From Campylobacterales bacterium (lineage in GTDB: Bacteria > Campylobacterota > Campylobacteria > Campylobacterales > Sulfurospirillaceae): 64,000 nucleotides of DNA. Location: the NCBI GenBank assembly GCA_024280575.1, contig JAJRPV010000004.1:1-64000 (forward strand), in the 5' to 3' direction. The position numbers and the translations under genes are program-made. The notes under the pieces are model-generated. The model was not told the origin of the DNA, ran no database searches, and worked only from the letters and a program-made list of their open reading frames with translations. How positions within the stretch are numbered: position 1 is the first letter of the stretch; every line of letters starts with the position of its first letter. Below, piece after piece: positions 40,447 through 49,744 of the stretch.

Positions 40447-41799
40447 ATGGGTTTTAGAATTAACACAAATGTTGCGGCGATGAACGCTCACATGTACTCA
40501 CTTAACAACAACAAGAGTTTGGACAACTCTCTTGCACACTTGAGTTCCGGCTTAAGAATCAACAAGGCGGCTGATGATGCTTCAGGTTTGGCTATCGCAA
40601 ATCAGCTTAAAGCTCAGGCAAATGGACTTGGACAAGCTATCAGAAATGCAAATGATGGTATAAACCTGGCTCAAACAGCTGATGGTGCGCTTGACGAATA
40701 CTCAAAAATCATCAATACTGTTAGAACCAAAGCAATCCAAGCAGCATCTGATGGTCAAAATGCAAATTCAAGAAAAGCTATCCAAAGTGATATAAACAAA
40801 TTGTTGGAAGAAGCGCAAAATATTGCAACAACAACTTCATTTAATGGTCAAAATCTTCTTGATGGTACTTTTACAGATAAAGCTTTCCATATAGGTGCAT
40901 ATGCTAACCAAACAGTTGGTATTAGCATAGGAAATGCTCAAACTACATCTATCGGAGATTATGCAAAAACAACTGGTGGTGCAACTACTGCGGCTTTAAC
41001 TGATGGTGATTTGACAATCAACAGCGTAGATGTTGGAGCAGCTACTATTGATGCAAAAGATCAGGCTAGAGCCATAAACTCTGTTTCTAATGATACAGGT
41101 GTTACGGCAACAGCAAAAACCGAAGTTGCAGGTGGTGCGGTAACAGGCGGTACAATTGCTGACGGAGATATCACAATTAATGGTGTATCTATAGGCGCTT
41201 TAACAATTCAGGCAAATGATACTAATGGTAAACTTACTGACGCCATAAATGCGATCTCTGATCAAACAGGTGTTACTGCCACACTTGCAGGTGGCAAGTT
41301 GACATTAACTGCCTCAGCAGGCGATGATATTACAATCGGCGAAGCAAATAGTGGCGCAGCAAAAGCTGGTTTAACAGCTGCAACTACACACGGAAAGCTT
41401 ACGCTAACATCTGATAATGTAATTTCAATAGGTGGTACAGATGCAACAAAAGCTGGTTTAACAGCTGGAAATATTGCAACCACAGGTAGCCTTAGCGGTA
41501 TTAGTGTTGGTACAAGAACTGATGCAGAAAGTGCAATTATGACAACTGATGCGGCTCTAAGACAAATAGATGGTGTTAGATCAAATATCGGTTCCGTTCA
41601 AAATCAACTTGAATCAACTGTTAGAAATATCTCTGTAACTCAAGTAAATGTTACTTCAGCAGAATCTTCTATCCGTGATGTTGACTTCGCACAAGAATCA
41701 GCAAACTTTTCTAAGTTTAACATTCTTGCACAATCAGGAAGTTATGCGATGAGTCAAGCAAATGCTGTTCAACAAAATGTTCTAAGATTACTTCAGTAA
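40447..41799 (+). CDS. flaA: flagellin
   Basis: MGFRINTNVAAMNAH...LSSGLRINKAADDASGLAIANQL N-domain; C-domain SSIRDVDFAQESANFSKFNILAQSGSYAMSQANAVQQNVLRLLQ. Confidence 0.95.
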   Translation: MGFRINTNVAAMNAHMYSLNNNKSLDNSLAHLSSGLRINKAADDASGLAIANQLKAQANGLGQAIRNANDGINLAQTADGALDEYSKIINTVRTKAIQAASDGQNANSRKAIQSDINKLLEEAQNIATTTSFNGQNLLDGTFTDKAFHIGAYANQTVGISIGNAQTTSIGDYAKTTGGATTAALTDGDLTINSVDVGAATIDAKDQARAINSVSNDTGVTATAKTEVAGGAVTGGTIADGDITINGVSIGALTIQANDTNGKLTDAINAISDQTGVTATLAGGKLTLTASAGDDITIGEANSGAAKAGLTAATTHGKLTLTSDNVISIGGTDATKAGLTAGNIATTGSLSGISVGTRTDAESAIMTTDAALRQIDGVRSNIGSVQNQLESTVRNISVTQVNVTSAESSIRDVDFAQESANFSKFNILAQSGSYAMSQANAVQQNVLRLLQ

Positions 41800-41811
41800 A
41801 CTTTCCAACAA

Positions 41812-41844
41812 AGAGAGCCTCCCAAGGCTCTCCCCCTCTTTTTT
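41812..41844 (+). terminator. flagellin terminator
   Basis: AGAGAGCCTcccAAGGCTCTcccccTCTTTTTT. Confidence 0.7.
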
Positions 41845-41855
41845 AATTTCCCCCT

Positions 41856-41889
41856 AAAAGGTGCCAGGGTTAAACTTTACACTTTTTTA
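41856..41889 (+). repeat. REP-like GGTGCCAGGGTT element, right of flagellin
   Basis: AAAAGGTGCCAGGGTTAAACTTTACACTTTTTTA. Confidence 0.55.
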
Positions 41890-41928
41890 TAGAATGTAAG
41901 TGTATTTATAAATTTTATGGTACAATTT

Positions 41929-42099
41929 ATGATGTCAATCAATAATCAAGATTTTTATACAAAGGCTTATGAGAAATACAGCGTAAGTGCACAAGGAGTA
42001 GACTAGAACTCTATAAAATCTCAAGAGTTGAGTTTTAAAGTCATCACGGATTTTTGGGAAAAGATGTTGGCATATTTTAAAAGGTTGTATAAAAAATGA
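41929..42099 (+). pseudogene. short gene remnant resembling the N-terminus of a SAM-dependent methyltransferase
   Basis: MMSINNQDFYTKAYEKYSVSAQGVD*NSIKSQELSFKVITDFWEKMLAYFKRLYKK* in one frame; internal TAG at 42004; ends ATGA-overlapped with next gene. Confidence 0.5.
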
Positions 42100-42881
42100 A
42101 AATTTTACTGTTTGTCGTCATCTTTATATATATTGGTGTTGTGGCCTATTTTTATTTTATTCAGGATTCTAAGATATTTAATGCCTCAGAGATTCCTTCA
42201 AATCCCCCTTTTGTTTTAAAAAATGTCAAAAATATCTCTTTTAAAGTGGCTGATGGCGTGGTTTTAGACGGAGATTTCAAAAAATCAGATAGTAAAAATA
42301 CACCTACTATTATATACTTTGGCGGCAATAGTGACGATGCCACTAGATTTTTGCTTCACACCAAGAGTTTAAACAGTTATAATATAGTAGCTTTTAACTA
42401 TAGAGGATATTTACAAAGTGGAGGAAAACCAACTGAAAAAAATATTTTTAGCGATGCTTTGAAGATATATGACAAGTTTGCTAAGAATTCAAAAGTTATT
42501 TTGATAGGACGAAGTTTGGGCTCTGGAGTTGCAGTATATTTGGCTAGCAAAAGAGAAGTTTTGGGGGTTGTATTGATAACACCTTATGACTCTGTTGTTT
42601 CTTTGGTAAAAGAAAAATATCCGTATTTACCGATAGATTTTATACTAAAATATAGATTTGAATCCATCAAATGTGCAAAAAATATCAACAGTCCTATCTG
42701 TATAATAGAGGTTAAAGGCGATAAAACTATACCAAACAGCCATACGCTAGAACTCTCTAAAAAGATAAAAAATTTGTCAAAATTTGTTGTGTTGGAAAAT
42801 ACAACTCATGCAGATGTGTTAAACCATCCAAAATTTGAAGAAAATCTAAAAAATATACTCAAGGAAATCTATGCTAAGTGA
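42096..42881 (+). CDS. alpha/beta hydrolase
   Basis: GRSLGSGVAVYLAS nucleophile elbow. Confidence 0.8.
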   Translation: MKILLFVVIFIYIGVVAYFYFIQDSKIFNASEIPSNPPFVLKNVKNISFKVADGVVLDGDFKKSDSKNTPTIIYFGGNSDDATRFLLHTKSLNSYNIVAFNYRGYLQSGGKPTEKNIFSDALKIYDKFAKNSKVILIGRSLGSGVAVYLASKREVLGVVLITPYDSVVSLVKEKYPYLPIDFILKYRFESIKCAKNINSPICIIEVKGDKTIPNSHTLELSKKIKNLSKFVVLENTTHADVLNHPKFEENLKNILKEIYAK

Positions 42882-43311
42882 TAGAAATTTTATAAATATT
42901 GCCCGAGAAATATCGAAAGCAAGCAAATGTGTCTCAAAACAAGTGGGTGCCGTTATCGTTAAAAACGGTCGAATATTGAGCACTGGCTATAATGGAACAC
43001 CTGCCGGATATACAAATTGTTGTGATTATTGGGACAACCAATACACTAAAGAGCACCATGAGTGGAGCAAAACATATGAAATTCATGCCGAGATGAATGC
43101 CATCATTTGGGCAGCTCGCGAGGGTATCTGTATCAAAGATGCCACGATATATGTAACGCTTGAGCCATGTAGTGATTGTAGTAAAAATATCATAGCAAGC
43201 GGTATGAAAAGAATCGTATATGAAAAGTCTTATGAGCATACAAATTCGGATACGGTAGCAAAATTTTTAAAAGACAATGGTGTTGAGATTGTACAAATCG
43301 AAGAAGATTAA
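42871..43311 (+). CDS. dCMP deaminase family protein
   Basis: HAEMNAI...TLEPCSDCSKNI zinc-deaminase motifs. Confidence 0.9.
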   Translation: MLSDRNFINIAREISKASKCVSKQVGAVIVKNGRILSTGYNGTPAGYTNCCDYWDNQYTKEHHEWSKTYEIHAEMNAIIWAAREGICIKDATIYVTLEPCSDCSKNIIASGMKRIVYEKSYEHTNSDTVAKFLKDNGVEIVQIEED

Positions 43312-43382
43312 GAAGTTATATATCCGAAAAATAGTAGAATATAAAGAATTTTTAACCGTAAGTGGTACAACAAGGATTAGTG

Positions 43383-43844
43383 ATGACAAACAAAGAGATA
43401 AAAGAATTAATGCGTTTTTTTGACAATAGTGATATATCAAAGGTAAAGATAAAAGATGGTGAATTTTCAATAGAATTGCAAAAAGGGTTTGAGAACAGCT
43501 TGACAAATGCCGTTTCTGCGCCTATTCAAAGTACGCCAGTTATAGCACAAGCAACAGCAGAAGCTAGTCAAGAAAGTACAGAAATCGTGGAGAATAAAAA
43601 TGATGATTTAACCATAGATTCCCCGATGGTAGGTACATTTTATATAGCCCCAAGTCCAGGAAGTGAACCGTTTGTAAAAGTAGGAACGGTAGTAAGAAAA
43701 GGTCAAACTATCGCTATTATTGAAGCTATGAAAATCATGAATGAAATAGAAGCAGAATTTGATTGTAGAATAACCAAGGTTTTATCCAGTGATGGACAAC
43801 CGGTAGAATTTGGATTGCCACTGTTTGCTGTGGAGAAAGTATAA
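43383..43844 (+). CDS. accB: acetyl-CoA carboxylase biotin carboxyl carrier protein
   Basis: IEAMKIMNEIEAE biotinylation motif; adjacent to accC. Confidence 0.92.
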   Translation: MTNKEIKELMRFFDNSDISKVKIKDGEFSIELQKGFENSLTNAVSAPIQSTPVIAQATAEASQESTEIVENKNDDLTIDSPMVGTFYIAPSPGSEPFVKVGTVVRKGQTIAIIEAMKIMNEIEAEFDCRITKVLSSDGQPVEFGLPLFAVEKV

Positions 43845-45178
43845 TGGCAGAGATTAAAAAAATTCTCGTTGCAAACAGAGGTGAAATAGCTCTGCGTGCG
43901 ATAAGAACGATAAAGGAGATGGGTAAGCAAGCCATAGCTGTTTACTCGACTGAAGATAAAGATGCACTTTACTTACAGTATGCTGACGCTGCTATATGTA
44001 TTGGTGGCGCAAAGTCAAGCGAGAGTTATCTAAATGTACCCGCTATTATAAGTGCAGCTGAGATAAGTGGTTGCGATGCTATTTTCCCGGGATATGGATT
44101 TTTAAGTGAAAATCAGGACTTTGTTGAGATTTGTAAAATTCACGGACTTGTATTTATAGGACCTTCGGTTGATTCCATGGTCTTGATGAGTGATAAATCA
44201 AAAGCAAAAGAAGTGATGAAAAAAGCCGGAGTTCCTGTTATCGAAGGGAGTGAAGGTGCTCTTGAAAATATAGAAGAAGCAAAAGTGTTAGCTAACAAAA
44301 TAGGCTATCCTGTTATCGTCAAGGCAAGTGCGGGCGGTGGCGGACGAGGTATGCGCGTAGTTGAAAAAGAGGAAGATTTGGAGATAGCATATCTTTCGGC
44401 AGAAAGCGAAGCTGCGGTTGCCTTTGGGAATGGAACTTTGTATATGGAAAAACTCATCAAAAACCCTCGTCATATCGAAGTGCAAATTTTAGGTGATGCT
44501 TATGGCAATGCCGTACATGTAGGAGAAAGAGATTGCTCTTTACAGAGAAGACATCAAAAACTCATAGAAGAATCACCAGCTGCTATATTGGATGATGAAA
44601 CTAGAAAAAAGCTTCATGAAGTAGCTGTCAATGCAGTCAAATATATAGGTTATGAAAATGCCGGAACATTTGAATTTTTACTAGACAGCGAAAAAAACTT
44701 TTATTTTATGGAGATGAATACCAGACTTCAGGTAGAGCATTGTGTTAGTGAGATGGTTAGTGGAATTGATATCATAGAATGGATGATAAAAATAGCTGAA
44801 GGCAAAAAACTTTTAAATCAAGAAGAGATAAAATTAAAAGGACATTCTATTGAGTGTAGAATTACGGCTGAAGATTCCGTGAAATTTATACCAAGCCCGG
44901 GTAAAGTTATAAAATATATAGCACCCGGTGGTAGAAATGTAAGAGTCGATTCTCATCTTTATCAAAATTATGTGATACCATCTTGCTATGATTCTTTGAT
45001 ATGGAAATTGATTGTTTTGGGAGACGACAGAGAAAGAGCCATAGCTAAAATGAAAGAGGCATTAGTAGAGCTTCAGATAGAAGGCGTGGCAACAGTAAGA
45101 GATTTTCATCTCAAAATGATGGATAATGCAGATTTCATAGAAAATAATTTCGATACTAATTATCTTTCAAGATACTAG
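43844..45178 (+). CDS. accC: acetyl-CoA carboxylase biotin carboxylase subunit
   Basis: ILVANRGEIALRAIRT, KASAGGGGRGMR, MEMNTRLQVEH. Confidence 0.97.
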   Translation: MAEIKKILVANRGEIALRAIRTIKEMGKQAIAVYSTEDKDALYLQYADAAICIGGAKSSESYLNVPAIISAAEISGCDAIFPGYGFLSENQDFVEICKIHGLVFIGPSVDSMVLMSDKSKAKEVMKKAGVPVIEGSEGALENIEEAKVLANKIGYPVIVKASAGGGGRGMRVVEKEEDLEIAYLSAESEAAVAFGNGTLYMEKLIKNPRHIEVQILGDAYGNAVHVGERDCSLQRRHQKLIEESPAAILDDETRKKLHEVAVNAVKYIGYENAGTFEFLLDSEKNFYFMEMNTRLQVEHCVSEMVSGIDIIEWMIKIAEGKKLLNQEEIKLKGHSIECRITAEDSVKFIPSPGKVIKYIAPGGRNVRVDSHLYQNYVIPSCYDSLIWKLIVLGDDRERAIAKMKEALVELQIEGVATVRDFHLKMMDNADFIENNFDTNYLSRY

Positions 45179-45198
45179 CCTCCTAGAAGGTTAGTATC

Positions 45199-45381
45199 TT
45201 AAACTGAGCATTTTTTGCTGATTATACAAAGAGGGCAAAAGTTTAATATCCCGGCTATAAGAGGCAATACTCCAAGATAAAACCATGGATTACTTAGATA
45301 AAATCCAACTCCTATTAGAATTATTCCTAAAAAGATTCTAAATACTCTGCAAAACTTTCTTATTTTATCATATTTATTCAT
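45199..45381 (-). CDS. DUF2892 family inner-membrane protein
   Basis: 60-aa two-TM ORF, RVFRIFLGIILIGVGFYL...GILNFCPLC. Confidence 0.65.
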   Translation of the reverse strand: MNKYDKIRKFCRVFRIFLGIILIGVGFYLSNPWFYLGVLPLIAGILNFCPLCIISKKCSV

Positions 45382-45391
45382 TATATTTTTC

Positions 45392-46249
45392 CTAACTATT
45401 TGGTTTTCTTAAGACTTTAACATCTGCTATTGATCTTATTTTATTAAAGTAATCATCTATCGCAGCTTTTTCTTTTTTAGATGAGAGCAATGAGCGAATA
45501 TAGTCTTTTACCTTTGCAAAAGGCACAGTTGTTACGCCATTTTTTTCTTTTATGTAAAACATAGTATAGCCTTCGCCCATTTTTAATGCAGGTGTAAATT
45601 CTCCTGATTTTGTTTGGTTTAGTAAATTTTCAAGATTGCCATTCATCTTTCCGGATTGAAACTGAACTTGCTTTGCTTTTACTCCGGGTATCGAAAGCAT
45701 AGGGTTTTTTCTTATCTTTTCCAAAGAAGTTTTTGAGGGGCTTTCGTATGCTACCGTTATAAACGACTTTGCCATAACAAATTTATTTTTATTATTTTTA
45801 TAATAGTTTTCCAAGGTTTTTTCATCTACTATCGTGTTATTTCCAGAGAAAATTCTACCATATAGTTTTTCTTGTTCTATTTTCTTCTTCACATCTTTTC
45901 TGTAATCATTTTCATTTATATTTTTTGATTTCAGCATTTCAAAAAATTTAAATTCAGAAATTCCATTTTTTGCAGCTAATTTTTTTATATAGCTTTCAAC
46001 TTCAAAATCACTTGCGCTAATATTTAGTTTCTTGATTTGGGCATCTTCGAGTTTTTGTCTTATTAAAATATCCAAAGACTCTTTGGTGGAAATATGCAGT
46101 TTATCAGAGTATTTATAAATTTCATATAGCGTAATAGGCTCGTTGTTTATGATAACTGATATAGCATCAACCATACCTGCATAAGATAGATTTGCCCAAA
46201 AGATAAGCACAGCAAATATTTTTAATAAATTTTTCATAGATTTCTTCAC
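45392..46249 (-). CDS. SurA-like periplasmic peptidyl-prolyl isomerase / chaperone
   Basis: Signal peptide, DAISVIINNEPITLYEI SurA-type N-domain. Confidence 0.75.
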   Translation of the reverse strand: MKKSMKNLLKIFAVLIFWANLSYAGMVDAISVIINNEPITLYEIYKYSDKLHISTKESLDILIRQKLEDAQIKKLNISASDFEVESYIKKLAAKNGISEFKFFEMLKSKNINENDYRKDVKKKIEQEKLYGRIFSGNNTIVDEKTLENYYKNNKNKFVMAKSFITVAYESPSKTSLEKIRKNPMLSIPGVKAKQVQFQSGKMNGNLENLLNQTKSGEFTPALKMGEGYTMFYIKEKNGVTTVPFAKVKDYIRSLLSSKKEKAAIDDYFNKIRSIADVKVLRKPNS

Positions 46250-46341
46250 TAATTGTCCTTTGTTAAGTAATGTTAAGTAAAAAGCTTATATAATTTTCTA
46301 TTGGTTATTATATCAAATATTTATTTAAAAAGGACTGTTTT

Positions 46342-47742
46342 ATGGTTATAACAAGGTTTGCTCCGAGTCCAACAGGATATCTTCATATAGGAGGCTTAAG
46401 AACTGCGCTTTATAGCTATCTTTGGTCTAAAAAAAACAGTGGAAAATTTTTACTGCGTATAGAAGATACAGATTTGAAAAGAAACTCAAAAGAAGCTGCC
46501 TTTGCCATAGAAAATGCTTTTGCGTGGACAAATCTTTCGCATGACGGCAAAATCATATATCAGTCAACCAGATTTGATATATACAAATCATATGTCAAAC
46601 AACTCTTGGATGAAGGTAAAGCCTACAAATGCTATATGACCAAGGAAGAGTTGGATTCGCTTCGCACTTTTCAGATGGCAAATAAAATAAGACCTCATTA
46701 TGATGGAAGATACAGAGATTTTAAAGGAGTTCCTCCAAAGGGTGTTGAGCCGGTCATCAGGATAAAAGCGCCACTCGACGGAGAGATATCATTTGTTGAT
46801 GGCATCAAAGGTGAAGTGCATTTTAATGTTAAAGATATGCTAGATGATTTTATCATAGCAAGAAGTGACGGTACGCCTACTTATAATTTTGTAGTTACCA
46901 TAGATGATGCTTTGATGAATATAACTGATGTGATAAGAGGGGACGATCATCTTTCAAATACTCCAAAACAGATAGTTATATATGAGGCTCTTGGCTTTGA
47001 GATTCCAAAATTTTATCACGTGCCGATGATTTTAAACAATCAGGGTAAAAAACTTTCAAAAAGAGATGGTGCTCTTGATGTGATGGAATACAAAAATGAG
47101 GGTTATCTTCCAGAAGCCTTGCTTAACTTTTTAGTAAGACTTGGCTGGAGCCACGGCGATCAAGAGATATTTAGCCTAGAAGAGATGATAGAATTTTTTG
47201 ATCCGTCTGATATCAACAAATCAGCTTCTGCGTACAATGAAGAAAAGCTTATGTGGATTAATTCACAATATATAAAAAAATTATCCAGTGAACGACTTAT
47301 AAAAGAGCTAGAATATTTTGATGTATCAATAGAAAATTTTCCAAAAAAAGAAGAGTTAATTGATGTTTTAAGAGATAGAGCAAAAACTATAAAAGAGTTG
47401 GCAGTCATGGTGTCAAACATAGTAAATGAGCCTACAAATTACGATGAAAAAGCATGTAAAAAGTTTATAAAAGGTGATGCGCTAAAAAATTTGGCAGCAT
47501 TTAGAGAGACTCTTGAGGCACACGGGGAATGTAAAAGCTCTGAAGAGTTTGAAATATTGGCAAAAAAATTCTTAGAGGAGAGAGGATTAAAACTCAAAGA
47601 TTTAGCTCAGCCTATAAGAATTGCTATGGTGGGGAGTGCGGTTAGTCCATCTGTATTTGAAGTTTTAAATATAGTAGGATACAAAAATGTTATAGCTAGA
47701 ATAGAAAAACTATTAAAACACAAAGGAGAAGAAAATGAGTAA
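46342..47742 (+). CDS. gltX: glutamyl-tRNA synthetase
   Basis: TRFAPSPTGYLHIGGLRTALYSYL (HIGH), KLSKRDGA (KMSKS). Confidence 0.95.
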   Translation: MVITRFAPSPTGYLHIGGLRTALYSYLWSKKNSGKFLLRIEDTDLKRNSKEAAFAIENAFAWTNLSHDGKIIYQSTRFDIYKSYVKQLLDEGKAYKCYMTKEELDSLRTFQMANKIRPHYDGRYRDFKGVPPKGVEPVIRIKAPLDGEISFVDGIKGEVHFNVKDMLDDFIIARSDGTPTYNFVVTIDDALMNITDVIRGDDHLSNTPKQIVIYEALGFEIPKFYHVPMILNNQGKKLSKRDGALDVMEYKNEGYLPEALLNFLVRLGWSHGDQEIFSLEEMIEFFDPSDINKSASAYNEEKLMWINSQYIKKLSSERLIKELEYFDVSIENFPKKEELIDVLRDRAKTIKELAVMVSNIVNEPTNYDEKACKKFIKGDALKNLAAFRETLEAHGECKSSEEFEILAKKFLEERGLKLKDLAQPIRIAMVGSAVSPSVFEVLNIVGYKNVIARIEKLLKHKGEENE

Positions 47743-48997
47743 AGAAACATTTAAACAAGAGTCATTAGACTACCATATAGGTGGTAAAATAGGGATTGCA
47801 CTAAAAACACCTTGTGCAACTGCAGCGCAGTTGTCAATGGCATACACCCCCGGTGTTGCATTTCCATGTTTAGAGATTGCCCAAAAACCTGAATTGGCAT
47901 ATAAATATACCAATAAAGCAAATTTGGTTGGAGTTATCAGCGACTGTACAGCGGTTTTAGGTCTTGGTGACTTAGGAGCACTTGGTGGTAAGCCTGTTAT
48001 GGAGGGTAAGTCAGTTTTATTTAAAAAATTTGCAGATGTAGATGCTTTTGATATAGAACTAGATGAAAAAGATACAGAAAAAATCATCTAAATTTGTATA
48101 GCTCTTGCTCCAACATTCGGCGGAATTAACTTAGAAGACATAAAAGCTCCAAAATGCTTTGAAATAGAGCAAAGAGTTCAAGCTGCTGTTGATATTCCTG
48201 TTATGCATGATGATCAGCACGGAACAGCTATGATTACAAGTGCAGGTATTATTAATGCTCTTGAAATTAGTGGCAAAAATATTGAAGATATGAAAATAGT
48301 TGTCTCAGGAGCCGGTGCTGCCGGAATTGCTTGTGCCAACATGTATAAACTTTTGGGTGCAAAGCATATCGTTATGATTGACTCTAAAGGTATAATTCAC
48401 AGTGGTAGGGATGACTTAAATAAATACAAGCAAGAATTTGCACTTGAAACTACCGATAGAACTTTGGCAGATGCTCTGAAGGGTGCTGATATGTTCTTAG
48501 GACTCTCTGCTCCGGGAATTGTTTCTCAAGAGATGGTGCTTTCTATGAATTCACATCCGATTATCTTTGCGCTTGCAAATCCAACTCCTGAGATAACTCC
48601 TGAGGAAGTCAAGGCAGTCAGGGATGATGTTATGATGGGAACAGGAAGAAGTGATTATCCAAATCAAGTAAATAATGTTTTGGGCTTTCCATTTATCTTT
48701 AGAGGCGCACTAGATGTTAGAGCCACAAAAGTAACAGAAGGCATGAAAATGGCAGCAGCAAAAGCACTTGCTGCGCTTGCAAAAGAAGAAGTTCCTCAGT
48801 ATGTAAAAGATGCATACAATGGAAAAGATTTAAAATTTGGACTAGAGTATATCATTCCTACACCGTTTGATAAAAGAGTTCTTATCTGGGTTGCTCCTGC
48901 CGTTGCACAAGCTGCGGTTGATGATGGAGTAGCTAGAGTGAAAGATTTTGATGTTGAAGCTTACAAAAAAGAGTTGGCTGTAAAAATAGGCTTATAA
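47735..48997 (+). pseudogene. maeB: malic enzyme interrupted by an in-frame TAA
   Basis: 47735..48091 and 48203..48997 lie in the same frame; TAA at 48089-48091 within [50 protein letters not shown]. Confidence 0.85.
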
Positions 48998-49016
48998 AAA
49001 TAGACAAACACAACAT

Positions 49017-49058
49017 AAAAAAGGATGTTGATATACAAAATATCACATCCTTTTTTTT
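49017..49058 (+). terminator. rho-independent terminator
   Basis: AAGGATGTtgatatacaaaatatcACATCCTTTTTTTT. Confidence 0.75.
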
Positions 49059-49087
49059 ATGCCCAGTTAATAACTAAGGATAATTAT

Positions 49088-49717
49088 ATGGACAATGTAA
49101 CCGTTATACACCACCCTTTGATAGAGCACAAGCTCTCAATCTTAAGAGATGAAAAAACTGATCCTTTTCATTTTAGACTACTTGTAGATGAGATTTCTTA
49201 TCTAATGCTTTTTGAAGCTACTAGAGATTTGCCACTCCGTGATGTTGAGGTGCAAACACCCGTTGCAGTAGCAAATGCAAAAAAACTTGATACAAAAATT
49301 ATGATATGTCCAATTTTGAGGGCGGCTCTTGGTATGCTTGATGGAATTTTCAAACTTATCCCCGATGCAAGTGTCGGTTTTTTAGGTTTTCAGAGAAATG
49401 AGAAAACGCTTGAGCCTGAATTTTACTATGCAAAACTTCCAAAGGATTATGCAAGCAGAACGGCTATCATAATAGACCCAATGTTCGCAACAGGCGGTAC
49501 GGCGATAGATGCTGTTAATTTCTTAAAAGGCAAAGGCATAAAAGATATAAGATTTATTGCTCTTGTTTCGGCTCCTGAAGGTTTGGAGAAATTTTCTAAA
49601 ATTCATCCGGATGTAAAAGTTTATACGGCTCATATTGATGATGGGTTAAATGAAAACGGATATATAGTTCCTGGTCTTGGAGATGCAGGAGACAGGGTGT
49701 TTAATACTGTTAATTAG
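49088..49717 (+). CDS. upp: uracil phosphoribosyltransferase
   Basis: VTVIHHPLIEHKLSILRD, DPMFATGGTAIDAV, SAPEGLEKFSKIHPDVKVYTAHID. Confidence 0.95.
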   Translation: MDNVTVIHHPLIEHKLSILRDEKTDPFHFRLLVDEISYLMLFEATRDLPLRDVEVQTPVAVANAKKLDTKIMICPILRAALGMLDGIFKLIPDASVGFLGFQRNEKTLEPEFYYAKLPKDYASRTAIIIDPMFATGGTAIDAVNFLKGKGIKDIRFIALVSAPEGLEKFSKIHPDVKVYTAHIDDGLNENGYIVPGLGDAGDRVFNTVN

Positions 49718-49744
49718 AAAAAGGGTTTTTAAGCCCTTTTTCCT

